Positions 47,601-56,631 of a DNA stretch of 64,000 nt are shown here, in pieces; position 1 is the stretch's first letter; each line of letters opens with the position of its first letter. The notes beneath the pieces were generated by a model. That model saw nothing but the letters and a program-made list of their open reading frames with translations, was not told the origin of the DNA and searched no databases. The DNA comes from GCA-003244245 sp963823755 (lineage in GTDB: Bacteria > Actinomycetota > Actinomycetes > Mycobacteriales > Pseudonocardiaceae). The stretch is taken from contig CAWGMP010000005.1 of the NCBI GenBank assembly GCA_963823755.1, positions 310,001-374,000 of the forward strand. Direction: 5' to 3'. The position numbers and the translations under genes were made by a program.

Positions 47601-47711
47601 CCCGAACAACGCACGCTGCGTCGGCGGCCCCAAATCGACCACCCCACCATCGACCAGGACTTCCACCGGACCCAACGCCCGCCACTCCACCCGCACCCCG
47701 ACCACGCTCAT
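44691..47711 (-). CDS. AfsR-like SARP regulator with BTAD, NB-ARC and TPR domains
   Basis: About 1006 aa. Order: winged helix (residues about 5 to 100, RALGPVEVLVDGGVVDLGPP), BTAD (105 to 260), NB-ARC ATPase with Walker A GLGGVGKT near residue 345 and Walker B WLLIIDN, then a C-terminal array of seven 42-residue TPR-like units (consensus ARAHLARWTGEAGDAARARE, LAAELVEDDTRVLGPDHRHT). Three central units are nearly identical even in DNA, so the array grew recently. Such STAND regulators activate secondary-metabolite or accessory genes. ATG 47711 chosen; the frame is open to 47855. Confidence 0.9.
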   Translation of the reverse strand: MSVVGVRVEWRALGPVEVLVDGGVVDLGPPTQRALFGLLLSRVDQPVALDAVIEQVWSGVPPPAAMASLRAYVSNLRRVLEPGRAPRAPAEVLRTRAPGYLLDSRGVEFDVHRFVGHAAAGREALSRADPERALSEFDNALGWWRGQPYADMRDAVWVVSEVARLEELRLSVIEGRCAALLRVGAHDVAVAELEVQVRAHPLREHGCELLAVALYRAGRQAEALGVLRVTRVRLAEELGIDPGPALRRLERDILTQASGLDWQPPSATPTAPAAGSRLSASVLTIAGTSARLSVDEGGVGGQRVVSTQVQGFAEVVGREEELAALRAGFTDSQRPVRPVLRVLTGLGGVGKTSLARAYAQRYQEHYELVWWVRAENPEAVPGEFRALLDILAPQYAEQTHDPVQAVHAVLANRTEPWLLIIDNIAEPEALRGLLPAAGAGDVLVTSRAGTWPDRRMVLPVAPLTQPHAVHLVTSLSGDPDQATAAVLADELGGLPLALAQAGCYVAHSALDLAGYLALYRRRRVDLHQQGHAPDYPDTVATTWTLAFDQLTPSARAVLNLLAWYAPHPIPLDRLLTPDTDRLTLPKPADELLRPLLIDELHQHRAVTELAAYGLLTRAGSPGSVTVLPGSVTVHRLVQAVTADQLTAANEHRPWIDAAAALLDVACPRWPGIHVTITAWQSLQAHVRTMIEHLTPDQPLSLTLRHTFADMTGMTGGDFLRVRKLLAAVVEDMTRVFGPDHRNTLIAQSSLAHCTGKAGDVIRARELATAAVEDMIRVLGPDHDDILYAHSDLVRWTGAVGDVVQARELTAELVDQLGLGPEHRYTLFARAYLGRWTGEAGDAVKARELAAAVVGDTQRVLGPDHRQTLAARAHLAQWTGEAGDAARARELAAELVEDDTRVLGPQHRHTLLARAHLARWTGEAGDAARARELAAELVEDDTRVLGPDHRYTLDARAHLTRWTGEAGDVVRAQELAATLVEDLARIFGPDHQDTRAAQIHLARWTTN
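44760..45520 (-). repeat. 126-bp tandem repeats encoding the TPR array
   Basis: About six to seven units of 126 bp (one of 120), each one 42-residue TPR unit; the units between about 44835 and 45090 are the most alike. In-frame expansion or contraction is therefore possible. Confidence 0.8.
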
Positions 47712-48596
47712 CACCCCGCTGCGCCCCCGGCCCATCCAGTCCCCATGCCCCCGAGCTACGCCTAATACCCGGTGCCTCCTGGTCAGCAGTGTGGCCGAAT
47801 GCACGAACCACTGGTAGAAGCGGCCCGATCCCGAGCTTGTCCCCACCGTGAACACACCGACCTCATCACCTCAACCCACTCGGCCCGGGTCTTCGTCAGG
47901 ACTGACAATCAGTGACCCTGCGGCTCCCCACCGTAATCATTTGTCTCCCATTCAACTAGCAGAACTTTGCACGGCCGACGGCTGAGGCTCGACCCCCTCC
48001 ACCCCGCCAAGGTAGCCCGGCAAGAGCACTTCTGTGTGAACGCCGATTCGTCGTGCGTCCACATACCTGGGAGTGTCGTTGTGTGGCGCTGAGCTGCGGC
48101 CCTGTGTCGGCGTGCGTCGGACGGTACATGCGTTGCTTCCGCTGACGACTCGCTGACGATGATCATGTTAGGGCATCGCCCGGCGGAGAGACCTGACGAT
48201 GGCTAGCTCGGTGCGACCGCTTCGACGCCGTACAGATCGGTCAGCGCTGGAGCGCCGTGGAAGCGGCTTCAGCGCCGCTGCGAAGCATCCGGATCAAATT
48301 CTGCCTGTCCAGGTGGCGCCGGCCTTGTGGGCTAGGCGATGGGGCTCTTCGCTGTTTTCAGTGGGTTACTCAGCGTGAGAGCATGTCGGACACAGCGGTT
48401 TGTGCAAGCGTGCGTCAAGTGCGCGCCAAGTGCCCCATGTGGCCTTAGTCGAACTGTGGCTACTGGTGAACAGAGGGTGCGGTGGTTGGTCTGGTCGTGG
48501 TTGGTGCTGTTATCTGGTTTTCCTGCTGGGCCGTCAGGCGTCCGCTGGCAGGGGGCGGGGCGCCGTCGTGTGTCGTTCTATTGGTTTTCCACAGAA
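47712..48596. other. 885-bp region without a supported gene
   Basis: Upstream of the AfsR-like regulator and downstream of the immunity gene. Base composition is lower in GC than the neighbours and the short frames look random. No RNA or repeat noticed. Confidence 0.4.
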
Positions 48597-48971
48597 TTAT
48601 TCTTGGGTTTCTTTCGCCTGCGCTAGCAGTTGTTCTCCCCGTTCATCCCCTCGCGGAGTGCTACTGATCCAGAACAGATCACCGAACCGGACAGGGGATT
48701 CTGCCTGGGCGTGAGTTTGGTCGATGCGGTGTTCGATCTCGTTGAGAGAGCCCACCCAAGGGGTAAAGGTATCCGTGACTTCGCCTACCTCAATCAAACC
48801 TTGGCGTAGTAGGTTCTTTACTGCCTCGATAACCACCGGCAAGGCTTCCATCTCACTGGCATTAACGCCGATTACCCGTCGGGCGAAGTACAACGCCTCA
48901 GGGATGTGCACCCAGTCATCGACACCACTCATAAGGATGTCACGCTCAACTACTTCAACGTTATGAACCAC
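48597..48971 (-). CDS. Putative immunity protein of the type VII toxin
   Basis: A 124-aa acidic protein (ERDILMSGVDDWVHIPEALY, AVKNLLRQGLIEVGEVTD, DLFWISSTPRGDERG). I know this family from positions directly downstream of polymorphic toxin C-termini in actinobacteria. GTG 48971 overlaps the toxin stop by 11 bp. It should neutralise the toxin domain encoded at 48961 to 49181; the assignment is by position and family pattern. Confidence 0.6.
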   Translation of the reverse strand: MVHNVEVVERDILMSGVDDWVHIPEALYFARRVIGVNASEMEALPVVIEAVKNLLRQGLIEVGEVTDTFTPWVGSLNEIEHRIDQTHAQAESPVRFGDLFWISSTPRGDERGEQLLAQAKETQE

Positions 48972-49186
48972 TGATGTGCACCTTCAATCCCGTCCCGTCC
49001 GGAAGCGCGACGTCTATCGTTCGGTCACCGGACTTGGAGGCTTCACGAAGTCCAACAGTAGTACCATCAGGCAGTTCTACCATTGAGCCGTTGTACGTTG
49101 ACTTGTCGATGCTTGTCCCACCCCTTGACCATTGATCATAAAGTGTTTGCAAATCCTCGTCAGTCCTTAGCAGCCGGAATGAATTA
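48961..49186 (-). pseudogene. C-terminal toxin domain of the split type VII-secreted protein
   Basis: Reads FRLLRTDEDLQTLYDQWSRG, then VELPDGTTVGLREASKSGDR and TIDVALPDGTGLKVHISGS, a compact beta-rich domain typical of RNase-like toxin tips of polymorphic toxins. It is cut off from its N-terminal part (57302 to 58295) by 8.1 kb of mobile DNA bounded by AATTA at 49182 and 57302. Joining the two at one AATTA gives an uninterrupted 404-residue protein. Has no start codon of its own. Confidence 0.75.
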
Positions 49187-49188
49187 AC

Positions 49189-49827
49189 CTATTCAATCCG
49201 TGATGTAATTGTGTAGTTCCAGTCCTCATGGAAAAGGTGTCGGGCAAGGGGTATCGAGTTCTTCTGCTGGTTGGTGAGTTTGATTTTGGTGGGGTAGAGC
49301 TTGGGGTCGAGTTCGCAGCGGACGGTCAATCCTGTAGTGGTCGTGGTGTTGGCGATGAGGTTGACGATGGTTTGGTATGTCTTGAGCGGTCGTCCACGCC
49401 AGTTGTGGGTGATTCTGGAGAAGAGCCGGTGTTCGATCTTATTCCATTTGCTGGTGCCAGGCGGGTAATGAGAGACAACGATTTCCAGCCCGGTCTCGGT
49501 GGCAAGTCGTGCGAGTTCGTATTTCCAGAGCCAGGGGCGATGTCCATTGGATCCTCCACCGTCGGCCGTGATAAAAATTCGACGAGCGTTGGGGTATTTC
49601 ACCTTGCCCATGCGTTGCCACCATTTCCCGATGGTGGCAACGGCGAAGACCGATGTGTCGTGGTCGATACCCACGGAGACCCAGGCACTGTTATCGGTCA
49701 GGTCGTAGACTCCGTAGGGAATGGCTTTACCGTCGGCTTCGCTGGGGAAATCATAGGTGGACACCTCGACCGGTTCACCCTGTGGATGCCATTCCTTGCC
49801 GGCCTGGGCGTACCGTCCGACGAGTTC
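49189..49827 (-). pseudogene. ISAzo13 transposase, C-terminal part
   Basis: ELVGRYAQAGKEWHPQGEPV, SVGIDHDTSVFAVATIGKWW, IFITADGGGSNGHRPWLWKY and SHYPPGTSKWNKIEHRLFSR hold the second and third catalytic acidic residues of the DDE domain. It continues in frame from 56632 once the intron is removed: 195 plus 213 codons give 407 aa. Confidence 0.88.
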
Positions 49828-49868
49828 GCCGGGTAAGCGGGGCGCATTGCTGCACCCCGCTCCCCTCA

Positions 49869-49904
49869 GAACCGGACGTACGGGCTTTCCCCGTATCACG
49901 GCTT
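49869..49904 (-). ncRNA. Domain V of group II intron 1
   Basis: A 36-nt hairpin on the minus strand from AAGCCGTGATACGGGG to CCGTACGTCCGGTTC with an AAAG-type loop. It is the catalytic domain of group II ribozymes. It overlaps the last codon of the reverse transcriptase frame. Confidence 0.8.
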
Positions 49905-50282
49905 AAGCAAGCCGCGAGGGCGACTCGGGTTGTTGTGCTGGGTTCCTGCGCTGGTGGGCGAGGTGCCCACGGTGGCAGGAGGTGTGTACGAGGCGGGTTG
50001 GGGCATCGTCCGGTGAGCCGGGTCTCCCGTGGTGGGTGAGATAGTTGGTGGCGATCGCCCGGCGGGTGATCTGCAACCACCACCGTTCCCATTGTTCGGG
50101 GGACTGGGGTGGCTGTTCGGCGAACAGGATGTGGTCTCCGCAGAGCGGACAGCGTGCGTCCTGCTTGGTGAGCAGGCGCAGCGTGTACTTGTCCAGCGGG
50201 GGTGTGACCTTCCTGCGCCGCGCGGCCCAGTAGTTGGTCAGGGCGGGGTCGTCAGGTGACGCCCCGCTGATGACCATGGTGT
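49903..50282 (-). pseudogene. Intron 1 reverse transcriptase, C-terminal HNH part
   Basis: MVISGASPDDPALTNYWAAR and CPLCGDHILFAEQPPQSPEQ, ending with HTSCHRGHLAHQRRN: an HNH nuclease domain (C..C and H..C pairs). It belongs to the frame interrupted by IS66 at TSD GCCGGATG; joined to 52024 it continues as DIIR-HTMV. Confidence 0.85.
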
Positions 50283-50290
50283 GCCGGATG
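50283..50290. repeat. Target site duplication of IS66, left copy
   Basis: GCCGGATG at 50283 to 50290 and again at 52024 to 52031, directly flanking the IS66 ends; 8 bp is the standard size for this family. Confidence 0.9.
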
Positions 50291-52023
50291 GTAGCTATTC
50301 AGCTGGGGGTGAGGGCTGGTGGTAGCCATGCGCCGGTGGTGAAGAGGTGACGTAGTGCCTGGAGTTTGTCGATGCCCCACTTGGTGGCGGTGTCAAGGTA
50401 GGAGTGCACGAGGGCGAAGTCGATGAGTCCTTGTAGGGTGCGCCAGCAGCCGCCGGAGGTGCGTTGTTGCACCTTGACCGGGCGGACCGCTCTCTCCGCG
50501 CAATTGTTCGTGAACGGTACTGTGAGATCGACGGCGAAGCGCAGGATCATGTCTTCGTAGCGGGTGAACCGCCGGATCAGTCGGCGGGCCTGGACCGCGA
50601 GGGCGCTGCGGTGGCCGTGGTTGTCGGTCCGGCCTTTGGCCAGCGCGCCCAGGTAGTGGTTGCGGATCTGTGTGAGGGCAACCGGGTCGAGGTGGTCGGC
50701 GCCCGCAGTGCGGGCCTGGTGGGCGGCCTGGTTGGCTTCCAGCAGAGTGTCGGCCATGGCCTTGGCCCAGAGTTGCCCGACCGGGTCGGCGTCGCTGACC
50801 GCACGCAAATCTCGAAGGAGATGAGCTGCGCACCAAGCGTGTACTGCGGGCAGGTGCGCGTAACCGGCGTACCCATCACGCATGAGGGTGCCGGTGAACT
50901 CCGGCAGCACCCCACCGGCGTCGATATCGTCACTGCCGCACCCACGTGCATCAGGGTCAGGTATTCGGTGCAGGCCACGTGCACATACGCCAACTCCCCG
51001 GCGGCCCGTCCGGTGGTCTCGTCGGCGTGCAGCACCCCGGCGGTGGGGAGCAGGGCTTGCAGGTGCGGGAGGAACTCGGTTTCCAGCAGGGCCGCGGCAC
51101 GCCCCCGGACACCGGCCATGAACCCGGTCGACACCCGGATCCCGGCCAGAGCATCCAGCACGCTGGTGGCCCGCCCGATCGGAAGGTAATGCCCGCAGGT
51201 CAGCAACGCTGCCAGCGCGGTGGTCTGCGGGCCGATCCGAACCGGGCTTCCCGGACGCAACGCCAGCGCCAGCACGGGATCGGGGGCGACCGGAGTCTTG
51301 GTGGGCGCAGTGCCAGAGTTGGTCACGGGCTCGGTGGTGGCAGGTTCCCGGGCACCGGCCTCCTGCGGGGGACCGGGCTCGCGTGGGGCACCGGGCTGTT
51401 CCGGGGCGCTGGCGGTGGGACGCGTTACGTCACTGCCGGGGTTCACCGGGCGGGGCACATCGGTGGCGGCGGGGTCGTTGACATGCCCGCACCCGCCACA
51501 CCGCCGCGACACCAGCTGGTACTCGGTGACCTTCGGTGGCGGCGGCGCCTGGACATCCGCCACCTGGCGACGGACCCGCGCGGTCTCGGCAGCATCGTCC
51601 AACGACTTCTCACACCGGGCACAGTGATCCGGGGCGACCTCGAACGTCTCATCAGGGTCATCAACCAAACCCCGCGACGCCGACGCCGAACCCGGCTGCT
51701 TACCAGGCTTACGACCCGACCGGCTCCTCGACGAACGTTTCTTCGCGGGCTGCTTATCCCACGGCGCATCCGACGACGGCGGACGCGACGACGTCGAGGA
51801 ATCCCGACCCAAGCGGCGTTCCAGCTCGACGATCCGATCCGCCTGCTCGGCGATCACCCGCCGCTGCTGCTCCACCACCGACTCCAGCTCGCGGACGCGC
51901 GCGAGCAACCGCTCAACCAACACCTCCAACGAACCGCAATCCGACACACCAAGATCATCCCAGGCTACGACTTCAGCACTGGTTGCGACACGCCGCGCGA
52001 CCATCAACCAGCTGAACAGCTAC
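50291..52023 (-). mobile_element. IS66-family element (single-gene type)
   Basis: A 1733-bp element with inverted ends GTAGCTATTCAGCTGG (left) and GTAGCTGTTCAGCTGG (right, complement), and an 8-bp duplication. Only a TnpC-type gene is present, no TnpA/TnpB, as in the ISBst12-like subgroup. It is inserted in the reverse transcriptase gene of group II intron 1. Confidence 0.92.
50299..52007 (-). pseudogene. tnpC: IS66 transposase (TnpC type), one-base frameshift
   Basis: N-terminal coiled coil (ERLLARVRELESVVEQQRRV), the SSRPPSSD linker, a Cys-rich zinc-binding domain (DHCARCEKSL, RRCGGCGHV), then the catalytic domain (GVLHADETTG with a first acidic residue; LMRDGYAGYAHLP; FTNNCAERAVRPVK). After TEYLTLMHVGA the frame shifts at about 50940, and the rest continues from GVLPEFTGTLM in another frame. 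Inactive unless recoded. Confidence 0.88.
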
Positions 52024-52686
52024 GCCGGATGATGTCGGTCCAGGCGAATTTGGTGAGGTAGGCGCCATTGCGTGGATCGCCGAATACCCACCGATCATTC
52101 CTGAACTTGTTATGTTTGCCGAAGTACTGGTTGACAATCCAGTGTTTCGACTTTTTCGGGTGCGCGTATTTTGCCCATTTGTAGACGAGCTTCCATACGT
52201 AGCTGTCCAACGCGTTGAATATCACGCTGGACACACCCGTCCGGTAGTAGGCCGCCCACCCCTTGATGATGGGGTTGAGCTTGGCGAGGATCGCCATCGC
52301 GTTCGAGCCGCGCAGGATGCGCATCTCGGTCGCGAGTCTTTTCCGGAGCCGCCTTCGGGCTGCCTCACTCGGTTTGGTCAGCAGCTTGCCACGGTAGCTT
52401 CGGACGTTGAACCCCAGGAAATCGAACCCCTCCGAAAGGTGAACGATCTTCGTCTTATCCTCATTGAAGATGAGACCCCGCGGCCCCAGCCACTCCGCAA
52501 GCCGCGCCTTGACCTGCTCGGCCTGCTCCTGGCTGTGGCAGAGCGCTACCATATCGTCGGCGTACCTCACCAGAGTCGGGGAATTCGGCACCGCTTCACC
52601 GGCATGTGTCCCGGTGGTTCGGTACCTGACCCCGGCAGCCTCCTCCAGCCCGTGCAGAGCGACGTTCAAGAGCAAGGGTGAAATCA
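52024..52686 (-). pseudogene. Intron 1 reverse transcriptase, central part
   Basis: VISPLLLNVALHGLEEAAGV, the catalytic YADD (LVRYADDMVALCHS), LIFNEDKTKIVHL and the maturase region (LRGSNAMAILAKLNPIIKGW). It is bounded by intron 2 at 52687 and IS66 at 52023. With the other parts: 736 + 663 + 380 bp equals exactly 593 codons. Confidence 0.9.
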
Positions 52687-52727
52687 GTCGGGTAGCTGGG
52701 GCGCATTGCTGCGTCCCAGCCCCCTCA

Positions 52728-52762
52728 GAACCGGACTTGAACGTTTTCCATTCATCCGGCTC
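52728..52762 (-). ncRNA. Domain V of group II intron 2
   Basis: A 35-nt hairpin on the minus strand starting GAGCCGGATGAATGG and ending TTCAAGTCCGGTTC, with a GAAA-type loop and the family catalytic triad region near its base. Confidence 0.85.
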
Positions 52763-52786
52763 AAGCAGATCCCAAGAACGTTGCGG

Positions 52787-54532
52787 TTAGCTGTGTTGAT
52801 GTGCCGTGCCGTCTATTCGGCGTCGGCAGCTGGCGTGGATGAGGCGTTGATTGTCCTGTCCACCGATCCCGGTGGCGATATGCTGTTTGCGGATCGCCAT
52901 CCGGGTGGTGCGCAGCCATTGTTCCCATTCGTGGGGAGACTGAGGCTGTTCGTCGGCGTGAAGCAACATATCTCCACAAAGCACGCAGCGACATTTCTGG
53001 GTTTTGAGTAACCCAAGGACGAGCGCACCCAGCGGAGGGGGCGGCTGCTTGCGGCGACGGTTGGTCCAGTATTGGACGAGGTTCGGGTCATCGGGTGATG
53101 CCGTCCCCAGGACCATCGCGTGACGGACAATCTTTGTCCAGGCGAACTTGGGCAGGTAGGCGCCTGTGGAGAGGTCGCCGAACACCCACCGGTTGTTCCG
53201 TGACTTGTTGAGTCTGCCGAAGTAGTGGTTGATGATCCACCATCTCGACTTCTTCGGATGTGAACGCTTCGCCCACTTGTAGAGAAGCTTCCACATGTAG
53301 TCGTCCAGATCGGAGAAGATCTCGCTGGACACCTGGGTCCGGTAGAAGGCAGACCACCCACGAATGACCGGGGTGAGCTTTTTCAGCACCGAAGCTGCGT
53401 TACCCCCTCGCAGGGCCAACATCTCGGTGCGCAGCCGTTTCCGGATACGCTTCACGGCCCCTGGGCTAGGCTTGATGAGCGGCAACTTGTTATGATAGCG
53501 GCGAATGTTGAACCCAAGAAAATCGCACCCGTCCTGGTTGACATGGACGATGCGGGTCTTGTCCTCATTGAAGGAAAGCCCTCTGGGCTCCAGCCACCCC
53601 GCAAGCCGCTGTTTCACCTGCTCCGCCTGCTGGCGACTATGACAGAACACTGTCAGATCGTCAGCATAACGAACGAGCACCGGACAGTCATAAGCGGTTT
53701 CAGTTCTCCCGCCCTGACGTTTCCGGTACCTCACCCCGGCAGCCGTTTCCATCCCGTGTAAGACGATGTTCAAGAGCAGCGGACTAATCACCCCGCCTTG
53801 TGGCGCACCTTCCTCCGTCGGGGCGAAGTGACCATCTTCGACCACGCCCGCTTTCAACCATCCCCGGACCATTCCCCGCGCGGGAAACGACCCGATCTGG
53901 TCGAGAACGAAGCGGTGGTCGATGTGGTCGAATGCCGCTTTCAGGTCCGCGTCGAGAATCCACTGCCGTTTCGGGTCTTTGCCCTTGACGACCTGGTAGA
54001 TCGCCTCGATCGCATCGTGGCATCCGCGGCCCGGCCGGAAGCCATAGGACCTCGGCTCGAACCGCGCCTCCCACTCGGGTTCCAACGCGTTACGCACCCG
54101 AGCTTGCTGAGCGCGATCAGCGATCACAGGAATTCCGAGTGGCCTGAGTTTCCCATTCGCCTTCGGAATGAAAACCCGTTTCACCGGCCGGATACGGTCA
54201 GGTGAGTACTGGATGTGCTCCACCAACCGCTCCTTGCTACGGGAAGTCAACGCGACCTTCCCGTCGACACCGGCCGTGACACGACCAGCATTGCGCTCCG
54301 TCACCTGCCGCACACTCACCAACGTGTTCAACTGGCTGCGAAGCATCAACTTTTGCACACTGCGGACCCGTTTATAGTCCCCAGCCCGCGTCGCCGCGAA
54401 GATCCGTCGCCTAAGCCGCTGTACGTCCTTCTCGACCGAGCGCCACCTGATCGCATCCCAGTCAAGAAAGTCGTCCTCCGGTCCGTTCACGTCGAGGGCC
54501 GCCATCGCCATCGCGAACGCGTGTCCCGTCAT
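52787..54532 (-). CDS. ltrA: Group II intron reverse transcriptase/maturase with HNH domain (intron 2)
   Basis: About 581 aa and intact. RT blocks: RPLGIPVIADRAQQ, LDADLKAAFDHIDH, PQGGVISPLLLNIVLHG, LVRYADDLTVFCHS (YADD), SFNEDKTRIVHV. The maturase X domain (LKKLTPVIRGWSAFYRTQVS) is followed by an HNH nuclease (CRCVLCGDMLL, HASCRRR). It supports splicing and target-primed mobility. ATG 54532 chosen over the upstream in-frame start at 54574. Confidence 0.93.
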   Translation of the reverse strand: MTGHAFAMAMAALDVNGPEDDFLDWDAIRWRSVEKDVQRLRRRIFAATRAGDYKRVRSVQKLMLRSQLNTLVSVRQVTERNAGRVTAGVDGKVALTSRSKERLVEHIQYSPDRIRPVKRVFIPKANGKLRPLGIPVIADRAQQARVRNALEPEWEARFEPRSYGFRPGRGCHDAIEAIYQVVKGKDPKRQWILDADLKAAFDHIDHRFVLDQIGSFPARGMVRGWLKAGVVEDGHFAPTEEGAPQGGVISPLLLNIVLHGMETAAGVRYRKRQGGRTETAYDCPVLVRYADDLTVFCHSRQQAEQVKQRLAGWLEPRGLSFNEDKTRIVHVNQDGCDFLGFNIRRYHNKLPLIKPSPGAVKRIRKRLRTEMLALRGGNAASVLKKLTPVIRGWSAFYRTQVSSEIFSDLDDYMWKLLYKWAKRSHPKKSRWWIINHYFGRLNKSRNNRWVFGDLSTGAYLPKFAWTKIVRHAMVLGTASPDDPNLVQYWTNRRRKQPPPPLGALVLGLLKTQKCRCVLCGDMLLHADEQPQSPHEWEQWLRTTRMAIRKQHIATGIGGQDNQRLIHASCRRRIDGTAHQHS

Positions 54533-55213
54533 CTGTGTCCAACTTTCCCGTCGGTTCCAACGTCTCGCATCCATACACTTCGCAGATCCACCCGGATCAC
54601 GTCTGCCCCCTTTCGGGACCGAGCACCAGGCCCGGTATCCAGCCAGTTATCCGAGACGGCCAGCGGAGGAGCTTGCCATCTGTGTCCCGGTTTCCTGTCG
54701 CCTTTCGACGTACCGGCATTCGCTTGTTGAGCCGTCCTGTCCCGCTGCGGAATTCAGCGTCCCTCACGGTCGGCCTACCCACCGTCGCAACCGACGGCCA
54801 GACCTCAACGGGGTTTCCACGTTTCCCACGCGTGAGACCCGATCGGGGTGGATGCCTCCTTTACCCCGGGGCGGTGGTGTCCACCCGGTCGGAAAGGAAT
54901 GTCCCGACCGGCACCCGCTGCTTCGCAGCAGCCAGCCCTACACCCCCACCACAACCTTTCATCCCTGGAGGCTCACAGTCACGAGGCATCAACGGAGGTT
55001 CACGCGATTCACCCGTCCGATCTTCCTTTCGCCCGTACCCCCCGGGATGAAGCGGAGGGCCTCCGGCTTTCCCCTGAGCTTCGCACCCCGCCGTTACCAG
55101 CGACGCACGTCAGGGCAAGGACAGGCCATTGGACACTAGCCTGAGATCACACCTTCGACACGTCGAACCTCCAATAGTGTAATCCACTCACAACGTGCGA
55201 CCTCGTGTCGCAC

Positions 55214-55949
55214 CTCCGCCCTGAGGAGTTCCCTCCTCGGTCGGCGCGAACCCCTTACCCGGCTCGAACACGCCCGCTTTCAACCAATCGGTGATCATAC
55301 CCCTGGCAGGGAAGTTCCCGATCGAGTCGAGTAGACGGCCATGGTCGATCCTGTCGAACGCCGCCGCCAGATCAGCGTCCAAAACCCAGACCCGCTTGGC
55401 TTGTCTGCCGCGCGTCGTCTTGTAGATGGATTCGATCGCATCATGGCAACTGCGGCCCGGCCGGAACCCATACGATCGAGGTTCGAACCGGGCCTCCCAC
55501 TCGGGCTCCAGTGCATTACGGACCCGCGCCTGATGGCACCGGTCCATGATCACGGGAATTCCGAGCGGTCTCAGTTTCGTCTTGTCACCGGCCTTCGGAA
55601 TGTACACTCGCTTGACCGCGCGGGGCTGCCAGGACGAGATGCTGTGGTGCACGCGCACCACCACCTTGGCCCGGTCCTGAGAGGTCAACGCGACCTCCCC
55701 GTCGATCCCCGCCGTCTTGCGCCCAGCATTGCGCTGCGTCACCTGCCGCACACTCAACAGCGTGTTCGCCCGGGAACGCAGCATCAGCTTCTGCAGGCTC
55801 CTGACCGTGGGCCAGTCACCCTCCCGCGTCACCTTGAAGATCCGCTGCCGTAGCCGCCGTACCTCCCGCTCGACCGCGAGCCAGTCGATGAACTCCCAAT
55901 CGACAGCGCCCACAGCCACCCGCGAGGGGTCTTCAGGTCCGTTCACCAT
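55214..55949 (-). pseudogene. Intron 1 reverse transcriptase, N-terminal part
   Basis: RQRIFKVTREGDWPTVRSLQ, NAGRKTAGIDGEVALT, RPLGIPVIMDRCHQARVRNA, VLDADLAAAFDRIDH and EEGTPQGG, the first RT motifs. It ends inside a codon at 55214 where intron 2 enters. Very similar in layout to the RT of intron 2. Confidence 0.9.
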
Positions 55950-56631
55950 AGGTGTCTAACTTGTCCTTCGGTTCCGGCGGTTGACACAGCTCGTCTGCAA
56001 AGGCTCACCTGCCACATGTCAGCACGCTTTCGCGTCCGGGCATCAGGCCCGTATCCGGCCAGTTATACGAGACGACCAGCGGAGGCGTCGATCAGATGTC
56101 CCGGTTTCCTGTCGCCTTTCGGCCTGCCGGCATTCGCTTCTTGGGCATCCTGTTCCCGCCACGGGTTTGGGCTCTCCTTACGGTCGGCTTACCGGACCGC
56201 CTGAACGGCTTCCGGACCTTGACGGGGTTCCCACGTTTCCCATACTCGAGACACGGCCGGGATGGGCGCCCCCTGTACCCCGAGGCCAGCGGTGTTCACG
56301 CGACCGACAAAAAATCCCCGGTCGCCGCTTGCCGTTCTTCCACGGCCAGGCCCTATACCCCGGTTCCCGTCCCATCGCCCGAGGCTCACAATAACGAGGC
56401 ATCAACAGGGATTCAATTTCGTTCACCCGTCCGGCCTTCCCCTTTGCCCGCGCCCCCCGGATGGAACGGGACGCGCTTCGGCTTCTTCCCTGAGCTTCGC
56501 ACCCCGCAATTACTTGCGACGCACGTCAAGGCGGGGACCGGTCCTGAACACTCACCGGGAACTACGCAGCCGACATCACGTCGGACCTCCGATCCGCGAG
56601 CTCGCTCGCAGTATGCGACCTCGTGTCGCAA
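55950..56631 (-). ncRNA. 5' ribozyme domains of group II intron 1
   Basis: 682 bp without a real gene between the intron 5' end and its RT start. It resembles the 5' region of intron 2 in layout and has several shared blocks (for example the opening CGACACGAGGTCGCA), so it is domains I to III and part of IV. Confidence 0.7.

Larger units (their letters stand above)
52687..55213 (-). mobile_element. Group II intron 2, inserted in the RT gene of intron 1
   Basis: 2527 bp, from GTGCGACACGAGGTCGC at 55213 to ACCCGAC at 52687. The insertion point is inside the codon for Val in the conserved PQGG-VISP motif; removal restores GGV. Domain V is at 52728 to 52762. It encodes an intact RT. Bases 54575 to 55213 are the ribozyme 5' domains. 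Confidence 0.9.
49828..56631 (-). mobile_element. Group II intron 1 (interrupted), inside the ISAzo13 transposase
   Basis: 5' border at 56631 after codons AAG AAG AAG, starting TTGCGACACGAGGTCGC where intron 2 has GTGCGAC, so the first intron base is T instead of G. Domain V is at 49869 to 49904, followed by domain VI and the 3' end ACCCGGC at 49828. Net length after removing intron 2 and IS66 is 2536 bp. Splicing would restore the transposase. Confidence 0.85.

Noticed and set aside
54575..55213. Several Pro/Arg/Ser-rich open frames in the intron 5' regions (also 55950 to 56631)
   Set aside because: They lie in the ribozyme domains of the two introns, lack RBS and similarity, and differ between the two related introns.
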